This document shows, piece after piece, positions 25,740 through 44,289 of a stretch of DNA of 64,000 bases. Where the stretch lies: the NCBI RefSeq assembly GCF_027942865.1, contig NC_134519.1:20184248-20248247 (forward strand), read 5' to 3'. Under the pieces are notes generated by a model. That model was not told the DNA's origin. It saw only the letters and a list, made by a program, of their open reading frames with translations, and did not search any database. This DNA is from Odontesthes bonariensis. Lineage: Eukaryota > Chordata > Actinopteri > Atheriniformes > Atherinopsidae. The position numbers were made by a program, and so were the translations under genes. Position 1 is the stretch's first letter. Every line of letters begins with the position of its first letter.

Positions 25740-27112
25740 TCCTAACCATCAACACTCACCTGGTAGCAAGATTGTCTACTCTGTTTTTTTCTTTTCTTTT
25801 TCGGTTCTGTTTTACTAAAGAGGCACATAGGAAATATTTATTGCTATCAACCAAGTTAAACAGAAAAGGGCAGAATTTTGTAAGATTTTACCCACGCAGG
25901 TATGACACAACATCATAAGTACCATTTTAGACAAGACAATGATTCTTTATTTTGTTGGTTGTCATTTGGAAGTGTTGTTTTTGGAGAGAAATAGATAGCC
26001 TCTTGCACAATGTGTTTACATTTGATTTATCGGTACAAATCCCTGTGTGTTGTGTTGCAACCATATAAGTTGCATCTAATGTAACAAGCATCTTAGATAA
26101 CATTAACAGCTGTGCTGTAAAAGTTCCAAAACCTTTAGAATTTCTATATTTCTGCATAAATAATCAACTAAAAAAGGTCATTTGAGTGTTACATAAGTCC
26201 AAAAAGAGGATCAAGACAGTCCAAAATAGCCTAACTGAGTTTATCTTCTGTTGAAATTCAGATCGTGAATGTAGGCTTTTCAAGTGAAAGATAAATGACT
26301 GCAAGGACACAAGGTGTTCCACCAAGTAAGCTTGACCTAGACTGAGTTATTGCAGACCTCTGTAGCTTTCATAGCATGTAGATTGCAAGTGAAACAAACA
26401 TGGCTCTATAGTGAAATGGCTCTAACTTATTCTAAAACATAATTAGTTTTTTTCCCCCCAGCAGTTGCTTGTTGAGCCTTGTTTGAGAATTTGTTAATGA
26501 AGAGTAAATTAGGAACAAGAACAACCAGTCTGGGAGCTTAGCAACCAACCAGTCATGCAGTCAATCTGTCACTCAGTTGATTGTTTGCCATTTTAATTTT
26601 CTCCTGCCTGTTGCAGAGTCATAATTATCACACTAAAGCTGAGTTTCCTGTGGTGAGTCAGATACTGAACACCAGATAGGTGAGGGGAAGTTGAGGTGGA
26701 AAGAACCTTTTAGAAAGAAAACTGTCATTGTGACAAATCAGGTCACTTTACTGAACTTTCCTGATGTTAGAGGACAGGTATTCCCCTGGACGGCAGCAGT
26801 TATTGCTGTTAGTCAATAAATCAAGTCCAAAGAGAACCAATTTTGAGGGGTGACCTCCCTGGGGTGCAACATGTGCCACAGTATATACACATATATTTTT
26901 TCTTAGAGAGCTATATAAATATATATACATATATATACACATGAAAGTTGTTTTTGAGATATAGAACATTTATTGGTGGCATCAATCAAACTCAGCACCT
27001 GGACTGTATTTCCCTCCCTGAGAAGGACACACCTCTTGAACTCAGAGCACTTGGTGTATGGTCTCAGGTCTGCTCAGGTCACTTTGAGCCTCATTTGCAC
27101 TCACACAAGATC
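25740..27112. other. rab6b to aire intergenic / aire 5' flank
   Basis: No exon recognised. It contains an AT-rich TATA/ACATAT stretch at about 26880-26940. The aire reading frame is open upstream of its ATG to 26948, but that extension has no counterpart in AIRE as remembered. Confidence 0.45.
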
Positions 27113-31930
<4,818 letters not shown>

Positions 31931-32049
31931 CAAATGATCGAGCATGCAATATTGTAAACAGTACTAATGAAATGAATGCATAGCGAAGTAAAATGAGATG
32001 ACTTTAACACAGATTCACATGAAAATGATCGCCTCTTCTTCACTGCTGA

Positions 32050-32055
32050 AATAAA
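32050..32055 (+). promoter_or_regulatory. aire: aire poly(A) signal AATAAA
   Basis: Canonical signal 120 bases after the aire stop codon. Confidence 0.65.
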
Positions 32056-32079
32056 TGTCTGTTGGTGACTGGAAATGTT

Positions 32080-35000
32080 ACTGTAATGAATCCCTTCACC
32101 GAAAGGTGCCCCGTGCTCTTTTTATCTACTATGTTGCCCTCAACTTTCAATTATGTTCATTATAACCAAGCAATTCTGTACGGGAATATTATCTTTTGTT
32201 TTTTTGTGGAACTTTATCAAATAAAAAAACAAAACAAGAACACATATTTAAGATTAGGACCATAAATCAAAGCTCTGAAAAATCTCATCAGCATGATTAG
32301 TTTATAACACAGCGTGTTTTAGTTGTTTTATAATTGAAGTGGAAGTGGACATTTGCCTGATAAGAGGTGAAGCAGGGGCTTTGGGGACACTCAGAAAAAT
32401 CTAACCTGTCTTTAATGCTTGTCTGCTCTCTGCAATCTTACCTTCGTCCCAACATATCATATACGTTTTTCCAAAGTTTCTGAGTAGTTTCATAGCATTC
32501 CTGAGCAGGACTGGGGTCAGCACTGACGTGGGAGAGCTGGCAGTGGGCCACTGACATATCTTCTCAGACATTCTCAGGCCAGACTGCAATCTTACAAACA
32601 GAATCACAAAAATGTTGAAATAAAAAAAGCCTTTTTTAACTTCAAGCACTTGAAGAATTCCAGGAAACCCTGCTGAATGTTCTTGTTTTACCTGTGTCAG
32701 AAGTGTCCACCTACAGGGAAAGCAGTAGATAATGGATTAGAGATGCACCACTTTGGATATACTGTATGCCCAGTGATTGAAAAAAGTAAACACACATAAA
32801 AATGTTTTTTTTTTCTTTATGTCTCTTTGAATCTGGAGAATTCCCATTCACACGCTGCACCAGATGGTTTCAATACGATGAGGTATGCACCCTGAAAAAT
32901 GCGTCTGCTTAACAGGAATTCCTTAAGGACTATATCACTTAGATGAGGAATGTTGTTTTTGTCGTGCGATTCATTCGTTTTAGTAAGACTGCCAGTTGGA
33001 TGGAGCGCAAAGATTTTTCTCCCCTTGGTATTTGGTTGCCATGGCTCGCTGGTCCTACAGGTCCAAAACAGTGGATGAGAAACATGCTCTATGCAGTGTG
33101 TGTTTCCATGAATGCGCGGTTTTGTTTGTTTATCAAGTTCATTTGTGTACGATGAGGATAACAAATCTGACATGAATTTGTCTCAAATGTGGAATAAGAA
33201 ATAATTTAGCACTCTCAGAGGTTTCCTGTCCAAACTGACCCTAATCTTTTTTATATATATATATATCTGATTCATGTGATCTGAAATAAAAATATGCTTA
33301 CATTGTTTTAATTTCCGTGCAGTATTGTTTTTACCTTTACTATCACAAAGCTCTCTTATTCTGTAGTTGCAAGCCACAGAAGAGACCACATCGAAAAGCT
33401 GACAAAACATCCCAACAGCTTCCATTGTCTGACAGAAAAAAAAGGAAAAAATAAATACTTTCTTGCCACAAGGTGGCTCCCATCTGAGACAAATGCAGTT
33501 AAACACAGTGTACAGAGATTTCACTCTACCATGATTCTCAAGTAACCACTGCAGTTTGATAAGAGGAAGTATTTGTTTGTGCTGGTGGGGGAGTGGGAAT
33601 TACCCAGATTTTATCAGAACAAAAGCAACTTTTCTACATATGTGGAAATAGATTCCACGAAGAGGCTGACAGTTTTGAGGTACATATTGTGTTCCAGATG
33701 GAAACACAGTATTGTTGACTCCACTGCACTTCATCAAAGAATCGACATTTTAAACACAAAGTATTGGCAGTTTATGATGCGTCGTTACAGATCTTCGACC
33801 CCATTTCCAAAAATGTTGGGACTCTGTGTAAGATTAAAAGTGAAAAATGTACTGAATTTTGAAAAATATATGCTCATTTTTATCTTGAGAACCATGAATA
33901 TCAAATGAATGTATCTAATTCAATTTGATGTATTAATGTTACTCTTCATATGATGTGGGTTTTATCATTTTTTTCTAAAGTTGCATATTGGACCTTTTAA
34001 ACCCGGCTAAAATGGTCAGGGTCAGAGTGAAGCACCCATATCTTCTTTAATGTTAATGTCATTTAAGTTTAAGATTGTGAAAACTCGTCCATTTCCTTAT
34101 CACACCTCTGAAAACTGAAAACTTTTCTGAAAACTTTTGCACAACTGCTTTCGACACAGATTTGAAGACTTTTTGAAGACAGTTTTTTCAAACTGTGATA
34201 AAGTGTAGCCGTGGGAAAACATCAAATCATTTAGCATGTGTTTGGCAGCATTTGGTGCACACTTTGAAGAATGTTACCAAACAGTACTGTTTTATCTTTT
34301 GGATTCTGGCTCATAACCTTGTTTACAAAAATCTCTAATCTCTGATCTGAATAACTTTTTTATCTCACCTCACATTCCTCCATGAGTTCTGATGAGGCAG
34401 AAATATCAAGAGCATGAGTAGTATATCGTATAGGGCTTGAGTCATGGTTTTATTTTGGGCCATAGTTCTTCTTTATAGGCTGTTTTAACTTTTCAAGAAG
34501 ATCAGCACATACTCACAACCTGATTCATCAGGAAAATAAGTTAATACTAAAAAAAGATGCTTTGGGTAGATTTTCTTTGCTAGACTGTTTGTTAGGTGAC
34601 AGCTTCATGTTTGGAAAGTGACAGAGCAGCAGTAAAATAAAATGATAACAGCAAGGCACATATTCACAACCAGTTTTCTTTGTCAGTCAGTGTTAAGTCA
34701 CATTGTTAAATTCCTTAAACACACACACAACCTGTTACCACTCTGGTTGGTCACAGGCCTGGAATTCTTGGAAAACTTTGATATTCCTACGTTTTGGGCA
34801 TACTTTAGTCAAATGTTGTTGGTTTTTTTTTTCAACTTCTTAAGACTGAGGGCAACTTTCCAGTGTGTTATCCTGCTGGGCAACCTGTGGTTTGCTCTGC
34901 AGTGGTGAAACCTGAATGACATCCAGGCATAATCTTTTTTTTCCCACCATTGTTGTAGGCAGGAAATAGTCTGTGAGGGACCCTGGACTGTCTTGGCAAA

Positions 35001-35300
35001 ACAGCAGAAAGTGCAAGTTTGAGTCACAGGTGGATCTTAACAGTACTGAAAGAAAGTTTTTAAACTTAAATGATTGTATAAAAATATGCGCACTTTGTAG
35101 ATAGATGGTTTTCAGCAAAAAATGGTTCACTTCATGAAACGCGCACTGCCTAATGTATAAAACCGTGTATGAAATTAGTTTTTTTGACATGTGTCGACCC
35201 AACTATGGGAAATTTGCTTACAATTGAAAGGGCTCACTGACCTTAATTTGAATTGATTTTTGGAGCTACCGGGCATTCTGATTTGTGACTTTCTGCGGTC
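32080..35300. other. Intergenic interval after aire, no confident gene
   Basis: Contains two exon-like open stretches on the minus strand (about 33335-33428 and 32452-32600) that I could not join in phase or identify. A possible dispersed-repeat terminus lies near 33795. Otherwise AT-rich with no gene signal. Confidence 0.4.
33795..33850 (+). repeat. Possible terminus of a dispersed fish DNA-transposon repeat
   Basis: The text CGACCCCATTTCCAAAAATG followed by TTGGGACTCTGTGTAA resembles a motif (ccccaattccaaaaaagttgggac) that I recall as the end of an abundant fish repeat. Only this short stretch matches, so extent and family are unsure. Confidence 0.3.
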
Positions 35301-35304
35301 GCCT

Positions 35305-35690
35305 TTCACACTCGAGTTCTCTACCAGAGGCCCCAGCGCCGAAGGGCTCTATACTGTATCTTTACAGTTCCCAAGACGGTGCTCTTCTGGAAAGAGATCT
35401 TCAATGTTGTTCCTGAGATCTGCTGGAACCACTCTCCCAGTCTGGGGCTCACAGCCCCATATGCTCTGCTTATGACTGGTTCCACTGGTGCATTCACTTT
35501 CAACATCTTTTCTATTTCTTCTTTCAGTCCATAGTTCTTTTCAGAGTTCTTGTGTTCCTCCTTCATTTTGCTGTCACATGGGATTGCTACATTTTACATG
35601 GCCTTCTGCTGCATTTTGTCAACCACTACAAAGTCCAGTTAGCTGGCCATTACCGGTTTCGAAGTCTGGATAAAGACTCATGGGGTTCGT
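35305..35690 (-). mobile_element. Non-LTR retrotransposon (LINE) ORF fragment, decayed
   Basis: On the minus strand the frame reads VVDKMQQKAM, then AIPCDSK, KNYGLKEEIEKMLKVNAPVE, GAVSPRLGEWFQQISGTT and QKSTVLGTVKI. This is the tail of a reverse-transcriptase ORF common in fish and other aquatic animal genomes, which I recall in consensus form ending GEWLQQIPGTTSEISVQKSA. Stop codons break the frame. LINE clade not resolved. Confidence 0.75.
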
Positions 35691-38600
35691 TCACCTATAT
35701 GATGTACTGTGTATAAACACCATGTAGGGCCCCTCTCTGTTGCCTTTTTGAAATACCTGTAACTCTAATATTTGTGATTTTCAAAAGATTTAAATTAGAG
35801 AGGAGAGAAAAGAAATTTAATAAAAAACTAAGGTTATAGTGGGAAACCCTAGTCGAGTTCACAGAGAAAATTTAGAACTCCTTTGATTTTCCTCAAGAGA
35901 GCCTTATGACGTTTGTAAAGCTCTGATGAGTTTGGGATATTCCCTGAGGAATAAAAACATTGTATCAGCAAACACACAGGGAAAAAACAGTTGTAAACAA
36001 TTATTTAAAACTTTAGAAATCTGCTGCTTAAACAGTTTAGAAGATATCTACCGGATATTTATTCTCTATATATACAATATATACAGTACATACTTCTTTG
36101 GATTTGTTGCTGAGCAACATTGCAGATCCTTATTTTGGAATTTCTGTTGCAGTGATTTTGAGAAAATAAGTTGATATAAACTTACAATGGTTACAAACAA
36201 TAAAACAATAAAACTACTGAAAGTCTGTGGGATCGGAATGAATTTAAAACATTTTCTTGTAACCTTTGCTCCTCTGTTTGATTTAGTGAGATGGTCCAAT
36301 GCCAACATTCCTGAGTTATATAATAGTGGTCTAAAGCCAGTAAAGTCCAAGATCTTATTTGTGTTCCTGATCTTGTTGAAGTAGATCAGAACATACTGTT
36401 AGCTGGGGGTGAACACAATGTCAACAGACACACGCAAACCACAGCAGGGTCACATGCTTTTCTCATCCTGCCAGAATAAATGTGCGCTCTCCTTCCTGAC
36501 AAAGTTTCCACTTTGAGTCTTTAAGACTTTTAAATGTCAATTCCTCTTCTGACTTATTTTGAGCGATGCTCAAACTGTGGCCTGACAGTGGCCTTAAATC
36601 CAAAACAACAATCTTTTTTTTTCTCCAATAAATCAATGTCTTTTCCTTTTTCTTCCTGCAGTCAAGAACCGACGTGCTGAGTAACTGCAACACAACAGGA
36701 TTAAACAGACTAGACAGAGACAACTCAGCAACGAGTTGTTTGTCTAGACAACTACCTAATTTGAAGATTTCGTATAATTTATTAAATCCCACAAAGTCAC
36801 TGTCAGTGGGCTCTTCTTGGCTCTGCCTCCTGTGTTTAGAGTAGCATGGCCAGCTCTGAAACCATCTGAATTTCTGGTAAGGGAGCAGAAATCACTTCAA
36901 ACTGTTCCTCTGTGTGTCTCCTGAGGAGGACAGATAATGATACGCTAGCATGGCAGATTGCAGGGTTCCAATCAGTCTGGAACTGAAAATGCGTCGGAGA
37001 AGGCTTGTTAGGACATTCCAGAAAAGTCCTCAACTGGGAATTCTTGGAAGAGCCTCTTGAGTGTTTGCATTCTTTCTTTGGGACAACAGTGTTAACAGAG
37101 TATCCTGTGATCACTGCCCTCAACCGAGCGAGAATTATATGAGGGCAAAAGGCTCCTTGCAGATGCTCAGCATTCCTCGGCACTCTGTGATCTGGCTATT
37201 GATAACACACACAGGAAAAACTATTCATTACTGTAAAAAACAGATATTCATCTTTATTTTTCAAAAGAGAAAAAACTGGATTAGATGAAGTTTGAGCCAA
37301 TGCCTGACATAACGCTACCAAGAAAACGCGTTGTTCATTAAACAACCAGCAGATATAGAGCAGCACATTCATTTGGAGTCAGATTTATGCTGGAGTCATT
37401 TATTCTCAGGGTCCTTTGGTTCCTTTGGTTCCCAGCCCTAAGTTAAAGCTAATTCACAGTTCCCACGTCTGCTCTTGCACATGGCCTGTGTGACATAAAT
37501 TTAGTCACCCTCACCAGTCTTTGATGGTTCAGGGAGCCTCTCTGCTGCAGACCCCGTGCAGCTTGAATATTGGTAACTTTTTTTTAACAGATTGAGCATG
37601 CTGGCTACACATATTCCTGGATCAAGTCCCATTCAGAAGAAAAACACACCAGACAAAGATGAACTGAGGAACAACATTGATGGTTGTGTTGAGGAACTAG
37701 TTTGCAGGAGTTATCCACACCTCTACAATATGCATCTGACCCAAAAAGCGGTATGAATAGGACTATGTGCATGTCTGCAGACAGGTCCAAAGGTGATTTC
37801 ATCTATTTTGATGAGAGTGTCAAGACTCCCTGAAGATGCCACAACACATTGGGGTTTCATGGGTCAAAATTACTGCGCTGTAAATATATAAATGTATGAA
37901 TAAATGTTGAATTTGGTTTTAAAAGAGTGCCTTGGAATTGGTCATATTCAAGTAAAACTTACATCTGATACTGTATTATTTTGAAAATCTTTATATTTAA
38001 TACAAATGTACCAGCTTAGACTTTGGTATTGCCAACCAAGCTTTCCACTTAAACAGGATGTAGCTTTTTTGGGAAGTTGGATGCATCTAAGGAACGCATG
38101 CAGACAGAGGTAGTTGAATTACTCCCAATCGGTTATCAAAGGAGAACTGCGGTATTTTCAACATTAAGCCTCATGTGCAGGAGTGGGCAAAAGAAAGTTT
38201 TACACAGGAGTTGTCCCTGTTGGCAATTAGAAAGAATGCATGTTTGAGGCCTTTAAGCAATTTTTCATGCGCATTCTGTGGATGCTATCAAAGATGATAA
38301 TTTGTTACAGTTGTTAGTCATAATTACAGCTTTGTGACGAGTGGGTCTAGTGACAAAACCATGCTTTTTTCAAAGCAGTAAACTAAGACTGTGTCAGTCT
38401 GTTGTGTCAGTGTGTAATTTGGGCAAAGATTAAACTTGTGTTTCTGGTCAAATGGTTATGTAAAGTAACTGCAGATCAGTGACAGACCTTATGAATGTGC
38501 AGATAATGGAAGCAGATGTAATGACAATCAGTCAGCACCACAAACATGTTACTGATTCTGCCAGTTTTTCAATAACAACAACTATGCAATGCAGACACAG

Positions 38601-41600
38601 CAGATCTACTGACAGCTTTATCTATGTGGGTCAATGTACAATGAGACTTTTCATCAACTTTAAACACATTCAAAGTCCCCCCCCCCCCATTTCATATAAT
38701 TGATCATTTGATTTAATCGCATTAGACAGTTTCATTCGATTTTCTCCCTGGCTTTTCCATCAGCTCTAAAAATAAACCATCTGTGTAAAATAAGACAATG
38801 ACCTTCTTTTAGTTAACACAATACAGACTTTGTGTGTCAGCAGACACATCCAAGCCTTGAGTTGAAACCATTAACATATCTCACAGCTGAATCATCATCA
38901 CTTACTGGTAATACAAACAAATCTAGAAGTAATGGCACCATTTCCCAGCCAATTCTTTTAGAAATTGTTTGAATTGCACAATAGGCTCGCGGCGAGCAAC
39001 TAAACAAGCTACCGCAGAGGGAGTTAACTTCTGATCAAATCCTGAGTGTATGTGTTAATACCGAATGTGCCATCAAAGAACTGCTTCTGGAATAATAATT
39101 TCAACAACTTTTTACAAAATTACAATTAAGTCACAGATTTTCAATGTGATATCTGACACAGCCTCATTGCTAAAAAAGCATTTTAATTGCCTTACTCAGA
39201 GCTGCAAACTTAAGTTGATAAGGAACTACTTTCTGTGTTCCTGCAAAGAGACGTTATCATCCTAAATTTTTAAGCAGCACAAAACATGTTCGATTCACTT
39301 GTTTTAATCTCTGCTGTTGGACAGCTGTGAGGTAAATATTTCTTAATGTTTCAAATTTTGTTTAAACTTTTATTTTATTGACATATCTATATTACATAAT
39401 TCATAAATACTTTATCTTTATAAATAATGTATTTAATTGAGGGAAACATGATACAGTTAAGATCAGCTTAAAACAAGATGCATGATACATGAAGAGATGT
39501 CACTAAAAAATGAAATATTATTGTAAGTTTGTCAAAGAAAATTTAAAGGTTATAAAGCACACAGGTTATAACTTGTTTTAAACTCAAGTTTATGGGGAGT
39601 TTCCAGTGAGTGCAGAGTTGAGTAAACATTGGGCATTGTATACTGAATAAAACCTTCTGTAAATAATTGTACTATTTAGTTATGCTAGTGGAAGGCATGC
39701 AAGAAGCATGCAGACAGACATGAGATAGTATTAGAGTATGTTTGTACTGTAACTCCAGCAACTTGAAAACTTTTAACCTCATACGCTGAGATTCTACTCT
39801 GCTGCCTAAATTAAGCTCACATGCATGCAATTCTCTAATACCGCTACATGCATTTTGCCCTCAATCTGGAGCACAAATAAGGCTTCCATGACATCCCATC
39901 ACTCTCCAGGCCACCATGTCATCTACCTGTTCACCTCTCTGTGATCCCCCCCAACCCCAAACTGCCACTCAACACCCCCAGCCCAACATTCCCCTCATTG
40001 CTTCTGGACCATGGAAAGCCCCTGATACATTTTCAGAGCTGCTGAGCTTATACACAGACACAGAGCCCTCTCTCTCGCCCTCTTTCCATGGTGCCGCTGG
40101 CCAAAGCCAGCCATCAGATCACATGCTATGTGCAGCCTCAGCAGCAGAGAAGCACAGCTATTTGCTGGGGGCACACATGCTGGGGCCCGAATGAATGACC
40201 GGCATTCTGGTGACCTCCCAGGATGGCAGCAGGCTGCTGGTGTGGAAGACTCTTTTAGGACAGGGTGTCGTGGTGTGTTGCTGCATCATTAGTCTGTGGT
40301 AGGCTTGTTGTCTCCAGGGCAGAAGGCTGCAAAATATTTTCACACCACAAAAGGGCAACTTGGGCTGGTATTTATATAAGGCCCCAAAGCTATGCCTCAG
40401 AGTAATGATCAGATAGGTTCAGGTTCATTCAGTAACTTTAAATGTTTTGTCCTTCCAGACCATCTTATTTCTTTTAAGAGGCTTATTGATAAATCTTGCA
40501 CCCATAAAAACTAAACTATCAGTTCCTTTATGAAATGATCAAGCATCTGGCTACCAGTACCTTGTTACAGATAGCTTGTGTTAAACAACTTTATGACTTG
40601 TTTTACATCTTGGCAATTGACCCGTCAGCTCTCTGTCACATACCAGAGATACAGTTGACAGTTTTTAGTTAGCTTTAAGAGAAGTGAAAGAAAAGAGGTG
40701 GGAGAAATGAGGGGAGGGGAAGAAAATAGAAAAAGAGAACATTACTACAGTGACACTCAGCTATTTGCCCTCAGAGCTTTATGAGTAATAAGCTTGAGAT
40801 CAGAGGCCAAATATTCAGTCTTGTTACTCAAAAGTCAACAGTTAAGTTGCCATAGTATTGCAAACATGTAAATCCTCTGCGCTCACTGTGCAACATGCAA
40901 CAGTTTTATTTCTTGATAAATCAAAAGATCCCATTCAATTAATGGTTATTGTTGAATATCTAAACTTTTAGGTCATAAGGCCTTTAGAGATTTCATAGTT
41001 CTTAGTTTTGTGTCATTGTTTCCCTAAATGTCATACTGAATTCCTTTTTGCATTTAAAAACACAAGAATGCGAATATTTAGTTGTGAGATCAGTAGCAGC
41101 CTTTTCTGTCTTTCTGATTGGCTTACTTGCACATTTATAACTGATCTATAAAACTACCTTCCAGACATGCATGCGTGCATGTTGTTTTTGACTTTGTTGC
41201 AACATGCTTATCAAAGCACCTTTCCTCAAATGTTTTGGACAGTATACAGGATAAATCTGATTATTTCAGATCTGTTTTGACTTTTGAAAGCCGGCAAGAC
41301 TAATGCCTGTGGAACAGAGTACAATGCACATGGAGACTTCTCAGATGTCATGACTGGAGAGAAAAATGTGGATTTTCCAGTTCTGCAGACAAAGCCTGGC
41401 GAGTTGGGTGCATGTGGTTTGAAAACACAGTTGGGGGTCAGTAGCAATGATTAATACATACTGAGTGAAGTTAAGACAATAAAGTTTTTGGAAATGTGCT
41501 TATATAAAATATGTTAGGAGTCAAATTTGATGAGGACATTTTTTAAAGTGCAAAACAACTGATGACCACTGGACACAAAAAACCCTCTGGCTCCAGTGGA

Positions 41601-41837
41601 GTCCCATTCTTAAAACATGAGCTAATAGGTTGTCAAATGTTTGCTGCATGTCAATATGGCGTCATTACATAGTTTTCCTTCTTCTGATCATTATCTTTTA
41701 TAATAATTAAATTTTTTCATAGATATTAAGCCTCAAAGATACAATTTTTTTTTCCCTCTTCAGCTTTAACCTCATTTTAAAATATGTTATGGTCACTCGA
41801 AATATTGCTTTATAGGAGAGCTTCCTTAGAATTAATT
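35691..41837. other. Intergenic interval, no gene seen
   Basis: About 6 kb of AT-rich DNA. Open frames here, including a Pro/Ser-rich 92-codon frame at 39916-40194, lack splice context, conserved motifs or plausible protein composition. A C8-9 run is at about 38680-38688. Confidence 0.45.
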
Positions 41838-42304
41838 TGTATCAGAATTGATTTTAAGATCCTGATGTTTGTTTTTAAAATTTTGAACGGTCTGGCCCCG
41901 AGTATTTAGCTGAACTCATACATGTTCACAGACCAATCAGAGCTCTGAGGTCAGCAAACAAGATTTAACTGGATGTGCCTATATGCAGGCTAAAAGCTAA
42001 AGGCAATCAAGCTTTTGCAGTGTTTGCCCCTAAACTGTGGAATGGGTTACCACTGCATATACGTTCATCAGAAACTCTGGACATTTTTAAAACTTCTCTT
42101 AAACCCCACCTTTTCTCCCAGGCTTTTGGACCTGGGTGAAACAAATGTTGTCTGTGTGTGTAAATTGTTTTTATCTTTTGCTGAATTTCTTTGTTAAATG
42201 TATCTGTTGGATTTTATTGTTTTTTATTTATGTAAAGCATTTTGGTCAACCCAGGTTTTTATAAGGTGCTATATAAATAAACTTGACCTTGACTTTGACC
42301 TTGT
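41838..42304 (+). mobile_element. L2-type LINE 3' end, inactive
   Basis: In shifting frames it reads RIDFKIL, VFKILNGLAPS, then LKAKGNQAFAVFAPKLWNGL, HIRSSETLDIFK and LFSQAF, the C-terminal part of fish L2 reverse-transcriptase ORFs. It is followed by the typical 3' UTR end TTTATTTATGTAAAGCATTT and AAGGTGCTATATAAATAAAC, finishing in a (CTTGA)-like tail. Frameshifts and stops mark it as dead, 5'-truncated copy. Confidence 0.85.
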
Positions 42305-44289
42305 ATGAAGTGCTCTTTGGATGTTGCCAGTGACTTAAATGTAAAAAAACTCCAGTCTTTTTTTAATGAAAGTAAAAAATTTGACTCCCTGCATAAGGCT
42401 ACTAAGCCAAAAAACGGCAGAGTTTTACCAGTCAATATCATTTAAATGAATACATTTAAGGCTTTGTGGTATGGTCACCTTTGGCTCCATAAAGAACAAG
42501 TTGGAGATGGCCAGATGGTTAAAAATGGCAGCTCTCAAACTAATAAGTGATATCCACTTTTGTATTATCAGGAACTGATCAGGAACCATTCAGGAGATGT
42601 GAATAAGCCTAATGCAATGAATCCACCTGTAATTTCAGTCCAATCGAACATCCACCAGCTGCTATGGAACAAATCTGATCCAAATGGCCCCAGTCTGCAT
42701 CCCAAAGGACCTAATGTCAACATCCCACTATGGGACTCCACAGAAGTCCAATGCACAGAAGGATCAGAATGAGATCTTTACAAAGCTTATGCAGATTGTT
42801 TTTAACGGTATGGATGATAACATAGTCCAGTGTTGTACAGTAGATTGTAATATGAATGGAAATGAGTCCCTGTTAGTTTGGACATATGAACATGGCTACA
42901 ATGAATTCAACTTAATATCTTGTTTATCTAATTTAAGCAAGAATCAAAGTTTCAAAGCAAAATTAGGGTCTTTATCAGGGAACTATATATACATATGTAT
43001 AGATAGTTATATAGATATAAAAGTGGTATATATGGTATCTCTTATTCCTGAAAAGATTACAAGTGTTATTGATGTGTATTTTTCCCAGATTTGAAGAGTT
43101 CATTTATTTATTTGGACTGCATTTTGCACTCAGAACCAGGATACTTTTTGGGGACGTAAACATCTCCTGGATATGACTGCACATCTGTTTTGTCATCTGA
43201 ACAGATTCATCTCGTGTGACTAATGTCTAAAGTCTGCTTGCTATGAATGCCTGGAAATTCCCTTTGCTGCAGCCCGACTTGCAGCAACATGCAGCGTCCT
43301 GAGTAACCGTTGGCAGTTTTATTTTCTTTACTATTAATCCAACCAGGTGCCAAGAGGAGGAAACAAAAAAAAAAAATCTTGCTTCCTCTGACCAAAATTC
43401 GTGTGGAAACCAATCCTTGCATAGACATGGGAAGCTTGTCGTCAGCGGTTTCCTGAGAACAGGATACCACTTGAGTGCAGCACACCTTGTCTTTGTCTAT
43501 TGTGTTTGTGTGAATGAGGAAGCCGTGAAGAGATGTGAGAGCGGAGGAGAGGAATCCATCCCACTCCTTCCAACACTATCAGTTACATTCCTCACCAATC
43601 CTGCCCTATCAGATGACCTTGTCTGCCATTCTGGTTCATTCTTTCCCACCAATTTAACAGTGTAACATGCATCCTGTCATGTACGAGTCTTTTCACTTCC
43701 TGTCTCAAGATACATACACTCATCAAAGACCCATGTGATGTCTGAATCCAAAGACTTCGACAAAAGAAAGTGAGGCAGATAGAAAGTGAGACAGCAACAT
43801 AGACAATGAGTCAAGCGCCTTATGGTTTGGGCTTCAGGTTAACAACTACCCACCTCTCTCTCCATATGGTAGCATATCTAAACTATGACAACTGAAAAAG
43901 TTGTCATGTTTTTTCTACGTCTTCGTGTGGTTATAGAACTTTTTATTCCATAGATTCTTTTCTTGATAAATTCCTCAATACTCATTCATCAACTGGGATC
44001 CCTGTATGAGATCTCCAAATGCTTCTTTTGTTTGACCAACAACCAAAAACCCATAACTATTCAGTTTACAAAGGTCTTTGCTGTTCTTTTATGCTGTCAC
44101 TGTACAGTCAAGTAAAGAAGAAAAATCCCAACCCCAGAAGAACAACAGCACTTGACATTAAACTTTGTTGTTATTCATTTAATGAGTACTGAGCCAACAT
44201 GCAGAAGCAGTGAGTGAAAAACTAAACAAACCAAACACATCCTTACTGCTTCAATAGAAATTAAGAGGGTAAAGGGTGGAAGAGAGTAA
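42305..44289. other. Intergenic interval, no gene seen
   Basis: An open frame at 42684-43094 and an overlapping one lack recognisable motifs. The palindromic TATACATATGTATA is at about 42987-43000. Confidence 0.4.

Noticed and set aside
39916-40194. 92-codon Pro/Ser-rich open frame
   Set aside because: No splice signals, no conserved motif, no supporting context; composition follows local C-rich sequence.
42684-43094. 136-codon open frame
   Set aside because: No recognisable domain, AT-driven composition with repeated IYICIDSYID, and flanked by repeat remnants.
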